Assembly (NCBI GenBank): GCA_021151695.1
Contig: JAGKWU010000009.1
Span: forward strand, 62,001-126,000
Reading direction: 5' to 3'
Length of the DNA: 64,000 nt
From: Cellvibrionaceae bacterium
GTDB taxonomy: Bacteria; Pseudomonadota; Gammaproteobacteria; Pseudomonadales; Cellvibrionaceae
The position numbers and the translations under genes are program-made. Of this stretch, positions 1 through 7,705 are shown piece after piece; position 1 is the stretch's first letter; every line of letters begins with the position of its first letter. The notes beneath the pieces are model-generated. The model was not told the origin of the DNA, ran no database searches, and saw nothing but the letters and a program-made list of their open reading frames with translations.

Positions 1-498
1 TTGCGCGCCCTGGCGCTGGGCCAGCTGCTGGCCATGTAGTTGTTGCGACAACTCCGGCAGGGGAAACAGGCAGTGCCAGCCGGACGCACCCAACTCACCG
101 GCGCGGGTTTTGATAGCCGCGACAATGGCCGGCAAAAGAGCGGCGGTCGATCCGCTATCTTTTACCAACAAGCGCGGGCCACCACAGGGAGTAAAGGGAA
201 TAGCAGTGACCAGCTTGGGGTAATAACGAAAGCCGTAGCGCTGATAGGCATCAGCCCAGGACCAATCAAATACATATTCGCCGTAAGAATGGGTTTTTAA
301 ATAAAGCGGCAAAGCCGCAACCAGCTCGTCGGCGTCATGCACCAATAAATGCTGTGTATGCCAGCCATCACCCAGGCTACCGCTGCGCTCAAGCGCTGCC
401 AGGAATTCATGGCGAATAAAGGGATAGTCGCCCTCGCAGAGGCTATTCCACTGCGCGGCGCTCACCTGATCCAGACTGTGGATAAACGAAATTTGCAT
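1..498 (-). CDS. FemAB-like/GNAT-fold acyltransferase, N-terminal part (runs off window)
   Basis: The frame is open from an ATG at 498 to the first base of the window, giving 166 residues with no stop, so the C-terminal part is missing. The translation begins MQISFIHSLDQVSAAQW and contains FIRHEFLAALERSGS and THSYGEYVFDWSWADAY, followed by YYPKLVTAIPFTPCGGPRLL. These strings are typical of the FemAB-like family (formerly DUF482, COG3146), predicted acyl-CoA or aminoacyl transferases with tandem GNAT folds; the substrate is unknown. The nearest purine-rich stretch (AGGGG) lies about 15 nt before the ATG, so the ribosome binding site is weak. The family call is from memory of the conserved motifs; function is inferred only from the fold. 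Confidence 0.85.
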   Translation of the reverse strand, partial: MQISFIHSLDQVSAAQWNSLCEGDYPFIRHEFLAALERSGSLGDGWHTQHLLVHDADELVAALPLYLKTHSYGEYVFDWSWADAYQRYGFRYYPKLVTAIPFTPCGGPRLLVKDSGSTAALLPAIVAAIKTRAGELGASGWHCLFPLPELSQQLHGQQLAQRQGAQ

Positions 499-752
499 GG
501 CCGCTTGCACTTGCCCCTGATGAGATCCGGGCCGATTCTAACCCAAGTTACCATGACAAATGCCAGCGGGTGATTCCCGCCTGGTGCTAGCCATGTCGCA
601 CTGCTGTGCTAGAATCGCCCTTCTCTTAGTCACCCAGAATGATTTATGCCCACTTCCGAACCCGACCCTGAACCCCAGTGTCACCCTGATAATAAGTATT
701 ACGCTATCAACAAAAGGATTGCCCTTATCAACCTTGCGAGGGAGTACTAGGG
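499..752. other. Intergenic region between FemAB-like gene and TerC gene
   Basis: This 254-bp gap separates divergent genes. It holds a TAGAAT hexamer at 610-615 that could be a -10 element, although no good -35 is visible. A 34-codon frame at 646-750 ends three bases before the next gene's GTG and carries that gene's ribosome binding site (GAGGGA near 737-743). It may be a coupling or leader peptide, or chance. A small hairpin GCGGG/CCCGC lies at 566-580. No RNA gene was recognised. Confidence 0.4.
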
Positions 753-2324
753 GTGGAATGGCTTTTAGATCCCACGGCCTGGCTTGGCCTACTTACCTTG
801 ATTGTGCTCGAGATAGTTCTCGGCATAGACAACCTTATTTTTGTGGCGGTACTCGCCAACAAACTCCCCAAACACCAACGCGACAAAGCGCGCGTGGTGG
901 GTCTGACGCTCGCTCTGTTGCTACGTCTCTTGCTGCTCTGCGGTATTTCCTGGCTGGTCACCCTGACGGAACCCCTGTTCCAGGTGCTCGGCCAGGATTT
1001 GTCGGGGCGCGATCTCATACTGATTTTTGGCGGCCTGTTCCTGCTCTTTAAAGCCACCATCGAACTGCACGAGCGGGTGGAAGGTAAGATCAACACCCAG
1101 CGCAATATGCGCGTTCATGCCGCCTTCTCCGCTGTTATTGCGCAGATAGTTATCCTCGACGCCGTGTTTTCGCTGGATGCGGTCATCACTGCCGTAGGTA
1201 TAGTGAACCATCTGTCGATCATGATGCTGGCGGTGATTATCGCGATGGGCATGATGATTATCGCCAGTAAAGCTCTCACGGATTTCGTCAACAAACATCC
1301 GACAGTGGTGATGCTCTGCCTGGGCTTCCTGCTGATGATCGGCTTCAGCCTGGTAGCTGAGGGCGCAGGTGTCCATATCCCCAAAGGCTATCTCTACGGT
1401 GCCATCGCCTTCTCGGTGTTGATCGAATTCTTCAACCAACTGGCGCGCTCCAACCGCACCCGCAACCTGATTGGCGAGCGCCCCTTGCGTGACCGCACCG
1501 CCGAAGCCGTGCTCAAACTGCTCGGCGGCCGCAGCGATGCCGATGAAGTAGGCGAAGATATAGTGGCCATGGCCAATCCCCAGGGCGAAGAGCTGGTGTT
1601 TGAAAACAGCGAGCGCCAGATGATCCGCTCAGTGCTGCAACTGACCGATCGCCCCGTGCAATCCCTGATGACACCACGCCCGGATATCGTCTGGGTAGAC
1701 GTGAATGCGACACCCGAGGAATTACTCAATATCCTCAAAACCACGCCCCAAACCCGCTTGCTGGTGGCGCGCGAGGAGTTGGACAACTTGCACGGCGTGA
1801 TCCAGAGCCGCGACCTGCTGACTGCCGCACTCAGCAACCAGCCGCTCAACCTGGCCGCACTGGCGGTAGAGCCCCTGGCTGTTCCCGAAGGCACCAGTGC
1901 ACTCAATGTGCTGGAAATGCTGCGTCAGCAATCAGTGCCATTGGCCATAGTGATCGACGAATACGGCAGCATCAAAGGGATAGTTACCCCCACAGATCTG
2001 CTCGCTGCCATCGCCGGTGAAGTGGCCGATGCTGGAGAAACACCCCTGGTAATTGAGCAGGAAGACGGCTGGCTACTGGACGGCAGCCTCTCGCTCGAAC
2101 AGGTAGAGGAACTGCTGAAAATCGCAATCGAACGCGAGGAAGCTGACTACTTCACTCTCGCCGGCCTAATGCTGGAACAGCTCCAACACATTCCTGTTGT
2201 AGGTGAGAGTATTCATATCGACGGCTATGATTTTGAAGTCACCGAGATGGAAGGCCGTCGCATACAGCAAGTCAGGGTGAGCGGCTCACCCACAGGCGAT
2301 CTGTTTAGCGATAGTCACGGCTAG
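753..2324 (+). CDS. TerC family membrane protein with CBS pair and CorC/HlyC domain
   Basis: The 523-residue protein resembles E. coli YoaE/YegH. Residues 10-225 are a hydrophobic TerC domain with about seven membrane segments and the acidic intramembrane motifs GIDN (24-27) and SLDA (140-143), thought to bind or move metal ions. A cytoplasmic CBS pair begins at LMTPRPDI (305-312) and includes IDEYGSIKGIVT. Residues from about 440 form a CorC/HlyC-type domain (TLAGLMLEQLQHIP). The start is GTG with GAGGGA upstream. The gene converges on the next one with only 10 bp between the stops. The family is linked to metal (for example Mn) export or resistance; the specific ion cannot be read from sequence. 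Confidence 0.9.
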   Translation: MEWLLDPTAWLGLLTLIVLEIVLGIDNLIFVAVLANKLPKHQRDKARVVGLTLALLLRLLLLCGISWLVTLTEPLFQVLGQDLSGRDLILIFGGLFLLFKATIELHERVEGKINTQRNMRVHAAFSAVIAQIVILDAVFSLDAVITAVGIVNHLSIMMLAVIIAMGMMIIASKALTDFVNKHPTVVMLCLGFLLMIGFSLVAEGAGVHIPKGYLYGAIAFSVLIEFFNQLARSNRTRNLIGERPLRDRTAEAVLKLLGGRSDADEVGEDIVAMANPQGEELVFENSERQMIRSVLQLTDRPVQSLMTPRPDIVWVDVNATPEELLNILKTTPQTRLLVAREELDNLHGVIQSRDLLTAALSNQPLNLAALAVEPLAVPEGTSALNVLEMLRQQSVPLAIVIDEYGSIKGIVTPTDLLAAIAGEVADAGETPLVIEQEDGWLLDGSLSLEQVEELLKIAIEREEADYFTLAGLMLEQLQHIPVVGESIHIDGYDFEVTEMEGRRIQQVRVSGSPTGDLFSDSHG

Positions 2325-2334
2325 CGTGAAGCAC

Positions 2335-2601
2335 TCAGTGATGGCTGGCGCTGTACCAAAGCAGCGCCATCATCGCGCAGGGAAGCAGTAGCGACGCGGG
2401 TCGCAACAGATAAGGTAACCTCAGGGCACGGAGGCGACGGCTGCGAGAGCCGAGATTGTACAAATGCTCCGCCGCTGCCAGGCAAAACAGGCTCGAGAGC
2501 AATAGCGCAATACTCGGATGACCCCAATGCAACGCCAGGGCCGCGCCCCCAAATAGCGTGCAGAGCAACATCCCCATCACCAGATAGCGATAGTTTTCCA
2601 T
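2335..2601 (-). CDS. Small integral membrane protein, unknown function
   Basis: An 88-residue protein made almost entirely of three or four hydrophobic stretches (about 5-25, 28-45 and 65-85) with an Arg-rich loop (SRSRRLRALR) in the middle, which would sit in the cytoplasm by the positive-inside rule. A clear GGAGGT ribosome binding site lies six bases before the ATG, which is the main reason to accept it as a gene. I do not recognise a family. The opposite strand is occupied only by the end of the TerC-CBS gene, with which it converges. Confidence 0.7.
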   Translation of the reverse strand: MENYRYLVMGMLLCTLFGGAALALHWGHPSIALLLSSLFCLAAAEHLYNLGSRSRRLRALRLPYLLRPASLLLPCAMMALLWYSASHH

Positions 2602-2677
2602 CTGACCTCCATTTCTAATAGGTGTTATTCAGCCTGCCTGATCCCTTATTTGACCGCTTGGGATTCGCAGATCTCGT

Positions 2678-4639
2678 TTAGTTTTTCTTTTTTATAACCG
2701 GCTTTTTCGGAGTAGCTTTAGCAGCGGCAGGGCTTGGTCTGCGCTCGCCGCGTTTTTCATCTTCGTAGGCATCGAGGAAATCAAAAATAATATCGCCGGC
2801 CAAATGTCCTGTATTGGTCAGTACCACCATGCCGATTTGCAATTCGCGATTAAACACCACCTCTGAGCGGAAGCCCTGCACACCGCCACCGTGATGCACA
2901 AAATTCTTGTCGCCGCGGTAATCAAACACCCGCCAACCCAAGCCATAGTGGCTATCCGTCACACCTTCGCGGCTGCCATAGTGGTTCTGTGCCGGCGTAT
3001 TGCGCGTAACTTTCGCCTGCACCGTATTCAGCAACATGGGCGGCAAAACTTCGGGATTGTGACCCAACTGCGCCAATACCCAGCGCGTCATATCGTTAAT
3101 GCTGGCATTGATACCGGCAGCCGGTGCAAAGCGGTAATAGTTTTCGTTGACGTCGGTTGCGGCCCAGCCTTTGCGCGTACCTACGTGGGGTGACGCGTAG
3201 TTATTGTTGGCTTTAAAACCCGCCACACCAAAGCTGGCAGTATGCATCCCCAGGGGATTAAAGATGCGTTCGGTCACATACTGCTCGTAGGTTTTGCCGG
3301 TTTTTTTCTGGATGATAGGCGCAATCAAACTGTAGGTAACGTTCTGGTAGTTGTAGCACTTGCCCGGCGGGCAGATAAAACTCACGTTGCGCAGGCGACG
3401 CACCACCTCATCAAAAGATTGCCCCTCTTCAATAAAGTTGCTGTTGGTCTGGGTGGGCAACCCGGTAGATTGGGACATGATGTTTTTAACCGTGAGCTGC
3501 TCACCGTAACGCGGGTTGCTGAACTCCACTTGCGGCAGTAACCCGGTGATAGGGGAATCCCAGGTTACCAGGCCATCGCGCACCAACAGGGCGGCGGCCG
3601 TTGCGCCAAAGCTTTTGGAGACAGAGGCCAGGCGGAAAAGTGTATCCGTGTTCACCAGATCCGAGCTGCGCGCGCGTTTAACACCGTAAGTTGAGAGCAC
3701 CCGCACGTGGCCGTCGGCAATCACCGCCAGCGCCACACCTGGGGCGTAGGGCACAATTTTCTTTTCTACGGTTTGCTGGAACTCGCTAACAAAACGCTCG
3801 CGGGCGCCTGTAGCTTGCAAGGGGATATTGGAACTGCCCAAAGGGCGATAGACAGGTTGGGGCTCGCGTGCGGCGGACTCGGGTGACAACTCGGGCTCCT
3901 CCTGCCCCCCGAGATCGCCAATATCTTCATCCCCGCCGCTGTCCAGGCTCAGGGCAACGGGTGTTGCCAGTGCACCGACGGCGGCTGTCGCGAGTACTGG
4001 TGCGGTGTGCCCCTGCGGATTGTTGTTGCTTGGCGCGGGCGCAATCTGTGCGACCGGGGCGACAGGTTGCGGCACCGGATTGGCGGCTAAAACCGCCTTG
4101 TTTTCGAGCGTTTTTTTTTCTGCCTCTGCCGTGCGGGAAGTAGTGTCAGAATCTGCTTTGGCCGCAGCAGCTTTAGTCTTGGTGGTTTTGGCGGCTGCCA
4201 CTTTACCAGTATCTGCTGACTTACCAGCTTTAGTGGCTTTTGCCTTGGCTTTATCCGTGTCTTTTGCGGCAGCCGTTTTAGTTGCTGTTTTCTGGGCTTT
4301 TTTGGCGACCGGCTGGTCGTCATCGTCTTTCGGCTCTTGGACTTTCGCCGTCTTTTTTGTGCTGGCCGTCTTGGGTCGCGGCGGCACACTGGCCGCATCC
4401 GCCACTGGGCGAATCACAGGCTCGGGCGCAGTCAATACAGGTGCAGGTGCACTGCTGGCTGCCGCCTGGGCAACCGGCACCTTGACTTCATAGGTGATTT
4501 GTTTGGGTTCCTGCGCCTGCAAAGGTATTGCCAGAGCAAAAGCGCCAAGGATAAGAACAGGACGCGCCAGGCGAATAGCCAGGCGGCACAGGGGTGATAC
4601 AAATAGTGTATTCAATATAGTCATAGGTCGCGCTGCCAC
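2678..4639 (-). CDS. Serine hydrolase, beta-lactamase/class C fold, with long Lys/Ala/Pro linker
   Basis: Residues about 285-640 are a class C beta-lactamase-like domain with all three active-site motifs: S339-V-S-K342 (SxxK, nucleophile Ser339), Y431-Q-N433 (YxN) and H582-H-G584 (HxG). Such proteins are penicillin-binding, D-aminopeptidase or esterase-like enzymes of the periplasm. Residues about 25-43 are a signal peptide or membrane anchor ending near LQAQ. Residues 50-265 are low-complexity, first Lys/Ala-rich and then Pro/Ala and acidic, probably a flexible periplasmic spacer. The open frame starts at a GTG at 4639; the ATG at 4624 (five residues later, MTILNTLF) is an equally possible start because neither has a strong ribosome binding site. 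The substrate is unknown. Confidence 0.85.
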   Translation of the reverse strand: MAARPMTILNTLFVSPLCRLAIRLARPVLILGAFALAIPLQAQEPKQITYEVKVPVAQAAASSAPAPVLTAPEPVIRPVADAASVPPRPKTASTKKTAKVQEPKDDDDQPVAKKAQKTATKTAAAKDTDKAKAKATKAGKSADTGKVAAAKTTKTKAAAAKADSDTTSRTAEAEKKTLENKAVLAANPVPQPVAPVAQIAPAPSNNNPQGHTAPVLATAAVGALATPVALSLDSGGDEDIGDLGGQEEPELSPESAAREPQPVYRPLGSSNIPLQATGARERFVSEFQQTVEKKIVPYAPGVALAVIADGHVRVLSTYGVKRARSSDLVNTDTLFRLASVSKSFGATAAALLVRDGLVTWDSPITGLLPQVEFSNPRYGEQLTVKNIMSQSTGLPTQTNSNFIEEGQSFDEVVRRLRNVSFICPPGKCYNYQNVTYSLIAPIIQKKTGKTYEQYVTERIFNPLGMHTASFGVAGFKANNNYASPHVGTRKGWAATDVNENYYRFAPAAGINASINDMTRWVLAQLGHNPEVLPPMLLNTVQAKVTRNTPAQNHYGSREGVTDSHYGLGWRVFDYRGDKNFVHHGGGVQGFRSEVVFNRELQIGMVVLTNTGHLAGDIIFDFLDAYEDEKRGERRPSPAAAKATPKKPVIKKKN

Positions 4640-4663
4640 CAGGGCAAAAGCACGCTGCAGCCC

Positions 4664-4735
4664 ATCCGCAAAAACCCGAGGCTCCGCAAAACCCCGGGGC
4701 TCTGCAAAAACCTGAACATTTGCAAAAATCTACGC
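4664..4735. repeat. Four degenerate 18-bp tandem repeats
   Basis: Four head-to-tail units of 18 bp begin at 4664, 4682, 4700 and 4718. Each carries a CCGCAAAA or TGCAAAA core followed by ACCC/ACCT in the first three. They fill the gap before the serine hydrolase start and would lie in its 5' leader or promoter region. The last unit runs into the terminator hairpin of the cytochrome gene. Confidence 0.65.
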
Positions 4736-4774
4736 CGTTTCAGCGCTGCAATAACCAGCGCAAAAAACGGCGTA
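4731..4774 (-). terminator. Rho-independent terminator after the di-heme cytochrome gene
   Basis: The outer arms TACGCCGTTT (4731-4740) and AAACGGCGTA (4765-4774) are perfect complements, and an inner pair GCGCTG/CAGCGC (4743-4748, 4756-4761) extends the stem. Read on the minus strand, it starts 14 bases after the cytochrome stop codon and is followed by GATTTTTG. Confidence 0.75.
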
Positions 4775-4788
4775 ATTTATCTGACTGC

Positions 4789-6909
4789 TTACAGCGTTTT
4801 TATATATTCAATGAGATCCCAGCGCTCCTGCTCGGTCATTGCGGGCAATTCCTTACCTTCGGCTCCCACCGTGGGTCGGGCACCATATTCATGGCCGGTA
4901 TTCAAATCGCCTACCTGCACAGTTTTATACTCGAACCCATCGTAACCTTCGCTGCGGAAACCCACTTTCACCGGGTCCAGCTCGCGGCTGCCAACGGCAA
5001 ACGAATCCGGGCGATACAGACCATCGTCAGGATCACCTTCGCGTTTTTTCGGCAGCAAGAGGCTATAGAGATCAGGCACTGAACCATTGTGCAGGAAAGG
5101 CGCCGTTGCCCAAATACCATTCAACGAGCGCGCTTTGTAAGCGAGCAGTGATTGATAAGGGCTAGCGGTGGTATCGGCTTTATAGTTGCCGGATTTTACA
5201 CTGGGTTTAATCTCATTATCAAAGAAGGATTTGCCTAACATGTACGCCCAATCCGCCAAGCGGCGAATCGCATACTTGTCGGCATCGGGAGTTGCCACCG
5301 CGCCTTTGGTTGCCGCTGTCAGCACTTGCACCACAGGCGCACGTTTCTGGATGACCACCGGCCCTACGTCGGTATCCTGATACACAGATTCAAAATTACC
5401 CGCGTAACCTGTGTAGAACACGCTGTTGTTGGCCATCGCCGGGTCAGTGCCAATGTGATCCAGGCTGGTCATGTTAGCGACAACCAAACGCTTCCAGTTA
5501 TCACGCTCTACCAATTGATGGCAAGACGCGCAGTATTCGTTGTAGACCAACTCGCCGCGCTGGGCTTTCTCGCGATCAATTTTGCCCAGGATATCTTCCG
5601 GCCACACAGGCGATTGCAAACTCTTCAGGTGCGACTCGATACGCTCCAGGTTAGTAAGATCGATAGAGGATTTGAAATCGATGCGGTGCTCTTTGTTTTT
5701 CTCACCGGTGATATAGGCCGAAAGGCTGAAGCCGGATTTTTGCGCCGTCCAGTCGAGGATACCGAATACGCCGATCACTTCACCGGTGTTGCGGCCGATG
5801 GGACCAACGCCGGCATTAGCGGCCAAGCCGTTCCACTGCACATAGTCGGAGTGCGTGATATCCCACAGGAAGGGATAACTTACCGGTGCGCTGGGCTCAT
5901 TAAAGATAGCGTTGCGCACACGCAACATATCGCGCTGGCCCAACGCTGGATACTTGCCGTCTTTGGAAGACAAACGCTCAATGATCAGCGCAAACTGGGT
6001 GTCGCCAATAATGGTTTCGCTAATACCTTCCAGCACCGCACTAACCTGCTCCGCTGTCAGCATGCGATTGCCATCCGGTTTGGTGATCTGCAACATCGCC
6101 AGGCGCAGTTGCTCGCGATTGATCACGTGCTCCAGCACTCGGTTGTAGATACGGCCAAAGGCATCGAGGCGGGCGTAACCATAATCCACATGGCTGTGGT
6201 TGATGGTGTTGTAGAGCCCGATAGTATCGGTCCATTTTTTCAAATCTTTGGTCACGGCATCGGCCGAGCTGTAACCATTTTTCAGATCGAGTACAGATTT
6301 AACAAAGCGATCGCGTTTGGCGTTATCAGCCTGCGTCTGCTCCATGCTTTTTTCCAATGCCGTCAGGAAACCCACCATGTCCGCCATGGAAGGACCGCCA
6401 TCAATACGTATAGCCTGACCTTTATAATTTACCTGGCCAGTGTGGCAGGCGGCGCAGGTGTAGCCGATGTAATCCTTGCCCTGGTAAGTCTCCTTCACAA
6501 AACCGACGGGTAGGCCATCGGGATCAAAGAAGGTTGGCTTCTGGGGCAGGTAACGGAATTTGTCGATATTCTGGTTATCGCGGAAAAGCGTGGTAGAGCC
6601 CTGCTGCTCCAACGCGATAAAAAAGTCATAGGGAATTAACGCTGAGCCCTGGGTGGTGTTGTAGAACCAGAGGCTGTCGGATTCGCTCCAACCCTGCGCA
6701 AGATATTTGGGTGTTGAATAGCTTTCACCAAAGGCACCATTGCTGATGGCGATTGCACCGCGGTCGGGATCCTTATCCCAAGCTTGATAGGTTTTACCGG
6801 CAGCGAGAATAACCAGCAAAATAGCCACTACCAGTAATTTGATTTTTACCAGCCGGCGCCAGTTACGACGAGAAATTCGGCCGAGGCCGAGCAGAGTATT
6901 AAGAATCAT
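4789..6909 (-). CDS. Membrane-anchored di-heme cytochrome c, peroxidase/RoxA-like
   Basis: From the ATG at 6909 (MILNTLLGLG) the protein has 706 residues. Residues 21-38 form a single N-terminal membrane segment or uncleaved signal. Two c-type heme motifs are present, CAACH at 152-156 and CASCH at 460-464, and the C-terminus has APFLHNGSVPDLYSLL, typical of the di-heme cytochrome c peroxidase (MauG/CcpA) superfamily. Length and heme spacing resemble the RoxA/RoxB rubber oxygenase branch more than the roughly 330-residue classical peroxidases. The frame stays open 64 codons upstream to 7101, but that extension looks unlike a secretion signal and a GGAAG sequence precedes the ATG at 6909. The protein should face the periplasm. 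Whether it is a peroxidase, an oxygenase or an electron carrier cannot be decided here. Confidence 0.85.
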   Translation of the reverse strand: MILNTLLGLGRISRRNWRRLVKIKLLVVAILLVILAAGKTYQAWDKDPDRGAIAISNGAFGESYSTPKYLAQGWSESDSLWFYNTTQGSALIPYDFFIALEQQGSTTLFRDNQNIDKFRYLPQKPTFFDPDGLPVGFVKETYQGKDYIGYTCAACHTGQVNYKGQAIRIDGGPSMADMVGFLTALEKSMEQTQADNAKRDRFVKSVLDLKNGYSSADAVTKDLKKWTDTIGLYNTINHSHVDYGYARLDAFGRIYNRVLEHVINREQLRLAMLQITKPDGNRMLTAEQVSAVLEGISETIIGDTQFALIIERLSSKDGKYPALGQRDMLRVRNAIFNEPSAPVSYPFLWDITHSDYVQWNGLAANAGVGPIGRNTGEVIGVFGILDWTAQKSGFSLSAYITGEKNKEHRIDFKSSIDLTNLERIESHLKSLQSPVWPEDILGKIDREKAQRGELVYNEYCASCHQLVERDNWKRLVVANMTSLDHIGTDPAMANNSVFYTGYAGNFESVYQDTDVGPVVIQKRAPVVQVLTAATKGAVATPDADKYAIRRLADWAYMLGKSFFDNEIKPSVKSGNYKADTTASPYQSLLAYKARSLNGIWATAPFLHNGSVPDLYSLLLPKKREGDPDDGLYRPDSFAVGSRELDPVKVGFRSEGYDGFEYKTVQVGDLNTGHEYGARPTVGAEGKELPAMTEQERWDLIEYIKTL

Positions 6910-7241
6910 CTTGGCTTCCAGAGAAAGTATCCGTTTAAAAGGGAATGGTGATTTGCCACAGTTATTATCGCTCGCATCCTGATCCAACCCGGGACACAGA
7001 AACGAGCTGCTTGCAAAAGCTGCGACCATGATAACCAGCAAAGCCCGCGCAGGCCAGCTGTCACCTGAAATAGCCGCATCCAATTTGCCAGTACAGACCA
7101 TATAAACGCGAAAGAGCCGGTAAAAACCGCCTCGTTGAGTTGCATCGCTATAATCTTGCGTTTAGTGTAGCCCCTGATGTTTTTTTTGCGCACCGCATAG
7201 GGTGCTGCCCGCACTGACTTTCCCACCACGAGGACCTCTTC

Positions 7242-7559
7242 ATGAAATCAATTTCCCTGGCTCTAATTGCACTCGCCACTCTCTCCAGTTGCACCTGGGT
7301 AAAGCCGACACCGCAAGGCAGCACCGTAGCTGTCACCAAAGCAGCCAATGTGCGCAACTGTGAAAACCTGCGCGAAGTGACTGTCAGCGTTACCAGCAAA
7401 GTGGGTTTCTACAAACGCGATGCGGACAAGGTAGCCACCGAACTCACCACACTGGCGCGCAATGAAGCTGTCAGCGATGGCGGCGATACCATTGTGCCCA
7501 GTTCGTCAATTGAAAATGGCAAGCAAAGCTTCAATGTCTACAAGTGCAATAAGCGATAA
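7242..7559 (+). CDS. DUF4156 family lipoprotein
   Basis: A 105-residue protein with a lipoprotein signal: MKSISLALIALATLSSC, in which the lipobox LSSC gives lipidated Cys17. The remainder matches the DUF4156 pattern, including a conserved internal Cys (VRNCENLREV), a run around SKVGFYKRDADKV with small-residue turns (SDGGDTIV), and a terminal VYKCNK. It should be anchored in the outer membrane, because the residue after Cys is Thr rather than Asp. An AGGACC-type ribosome binding site lies a few bases upstream. The function of the family is unknown; E. coli YiaD-independent relatives are linked to envelope stress only loosely. Confidence 0.85.
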   Translation: MKSISLALIALATLSSCTWVKPTPQGSTVAVTKAANVRNCENLREVTVSVTSKVGFYKRDADKVATELTTLARNEAVSDGGDTIVPSSSIENGKQSFNVYKCNKR

Positions 7560-7569
7560 TTTTTACTGT

Positions 7570-7591
7570 GCCCGCCGCTAATGTGGCGGGC
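7570..7591 (+). terminator. GC-rich hairpin after the DUF4156 gene, possible terminator
   Basis: GCCCGCC (7570-7576) and GGCGGGC (7585-7591) pair perfectly around an eight-base loop, starting 10 bases after the stop codon. No T-run follows, so it is at best a weak or factor-assisted terminator. Confidence 0.4.
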
Positions 7592-7638
7592 CAGTGCGCG
7601 ACAATTGTCCATCCGCGATTTTGCTATTGTTAATAACA

Positions 7639-7667
7639 CTGTCTTTTTTCTGTCATATATCTGCCAT
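7639..7667 (+). promoter_or_regulatory. Tandem Pho boxes (PhoB sites) upstream of ppk
   Basis: Three heptamers lie exactly 11 bp apart: CTGTCTT (7639), CTGTCAT (7650) and CTGCCAT (7661). The last two form the 18-mer at 7650-7667, which matches the PhoB consensus CTGTCATAWAWCTGTCAY at all but one position. The ppk start is 39 bp downstream of the last box, the distance expected of a PhoB-activated promoter in which the box replaces the -35. Confidence 0.85.
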
Positions 7668-7705
7668 ACTCTTTGCTGTCGTTGCTTTAAACATTGAGGT
7701 TTACT

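Noticed and set aside
5326..6513. 395-residue frame on the plus strand opposite the di-heme cytochrome
   Set aside because: The cytochrome on the minus strand has two heme motifs and a membrane anchor, whereas this frame has no motif or start signals.
6910..7101. N-terminal 64-residue extension of the di-heme cytochrome
   Set aside because: The extension contains no plausible signal before the real membrane helix, and the ATG at 6909 matches the expected start of a short cytoplasmic tail plus anchor.
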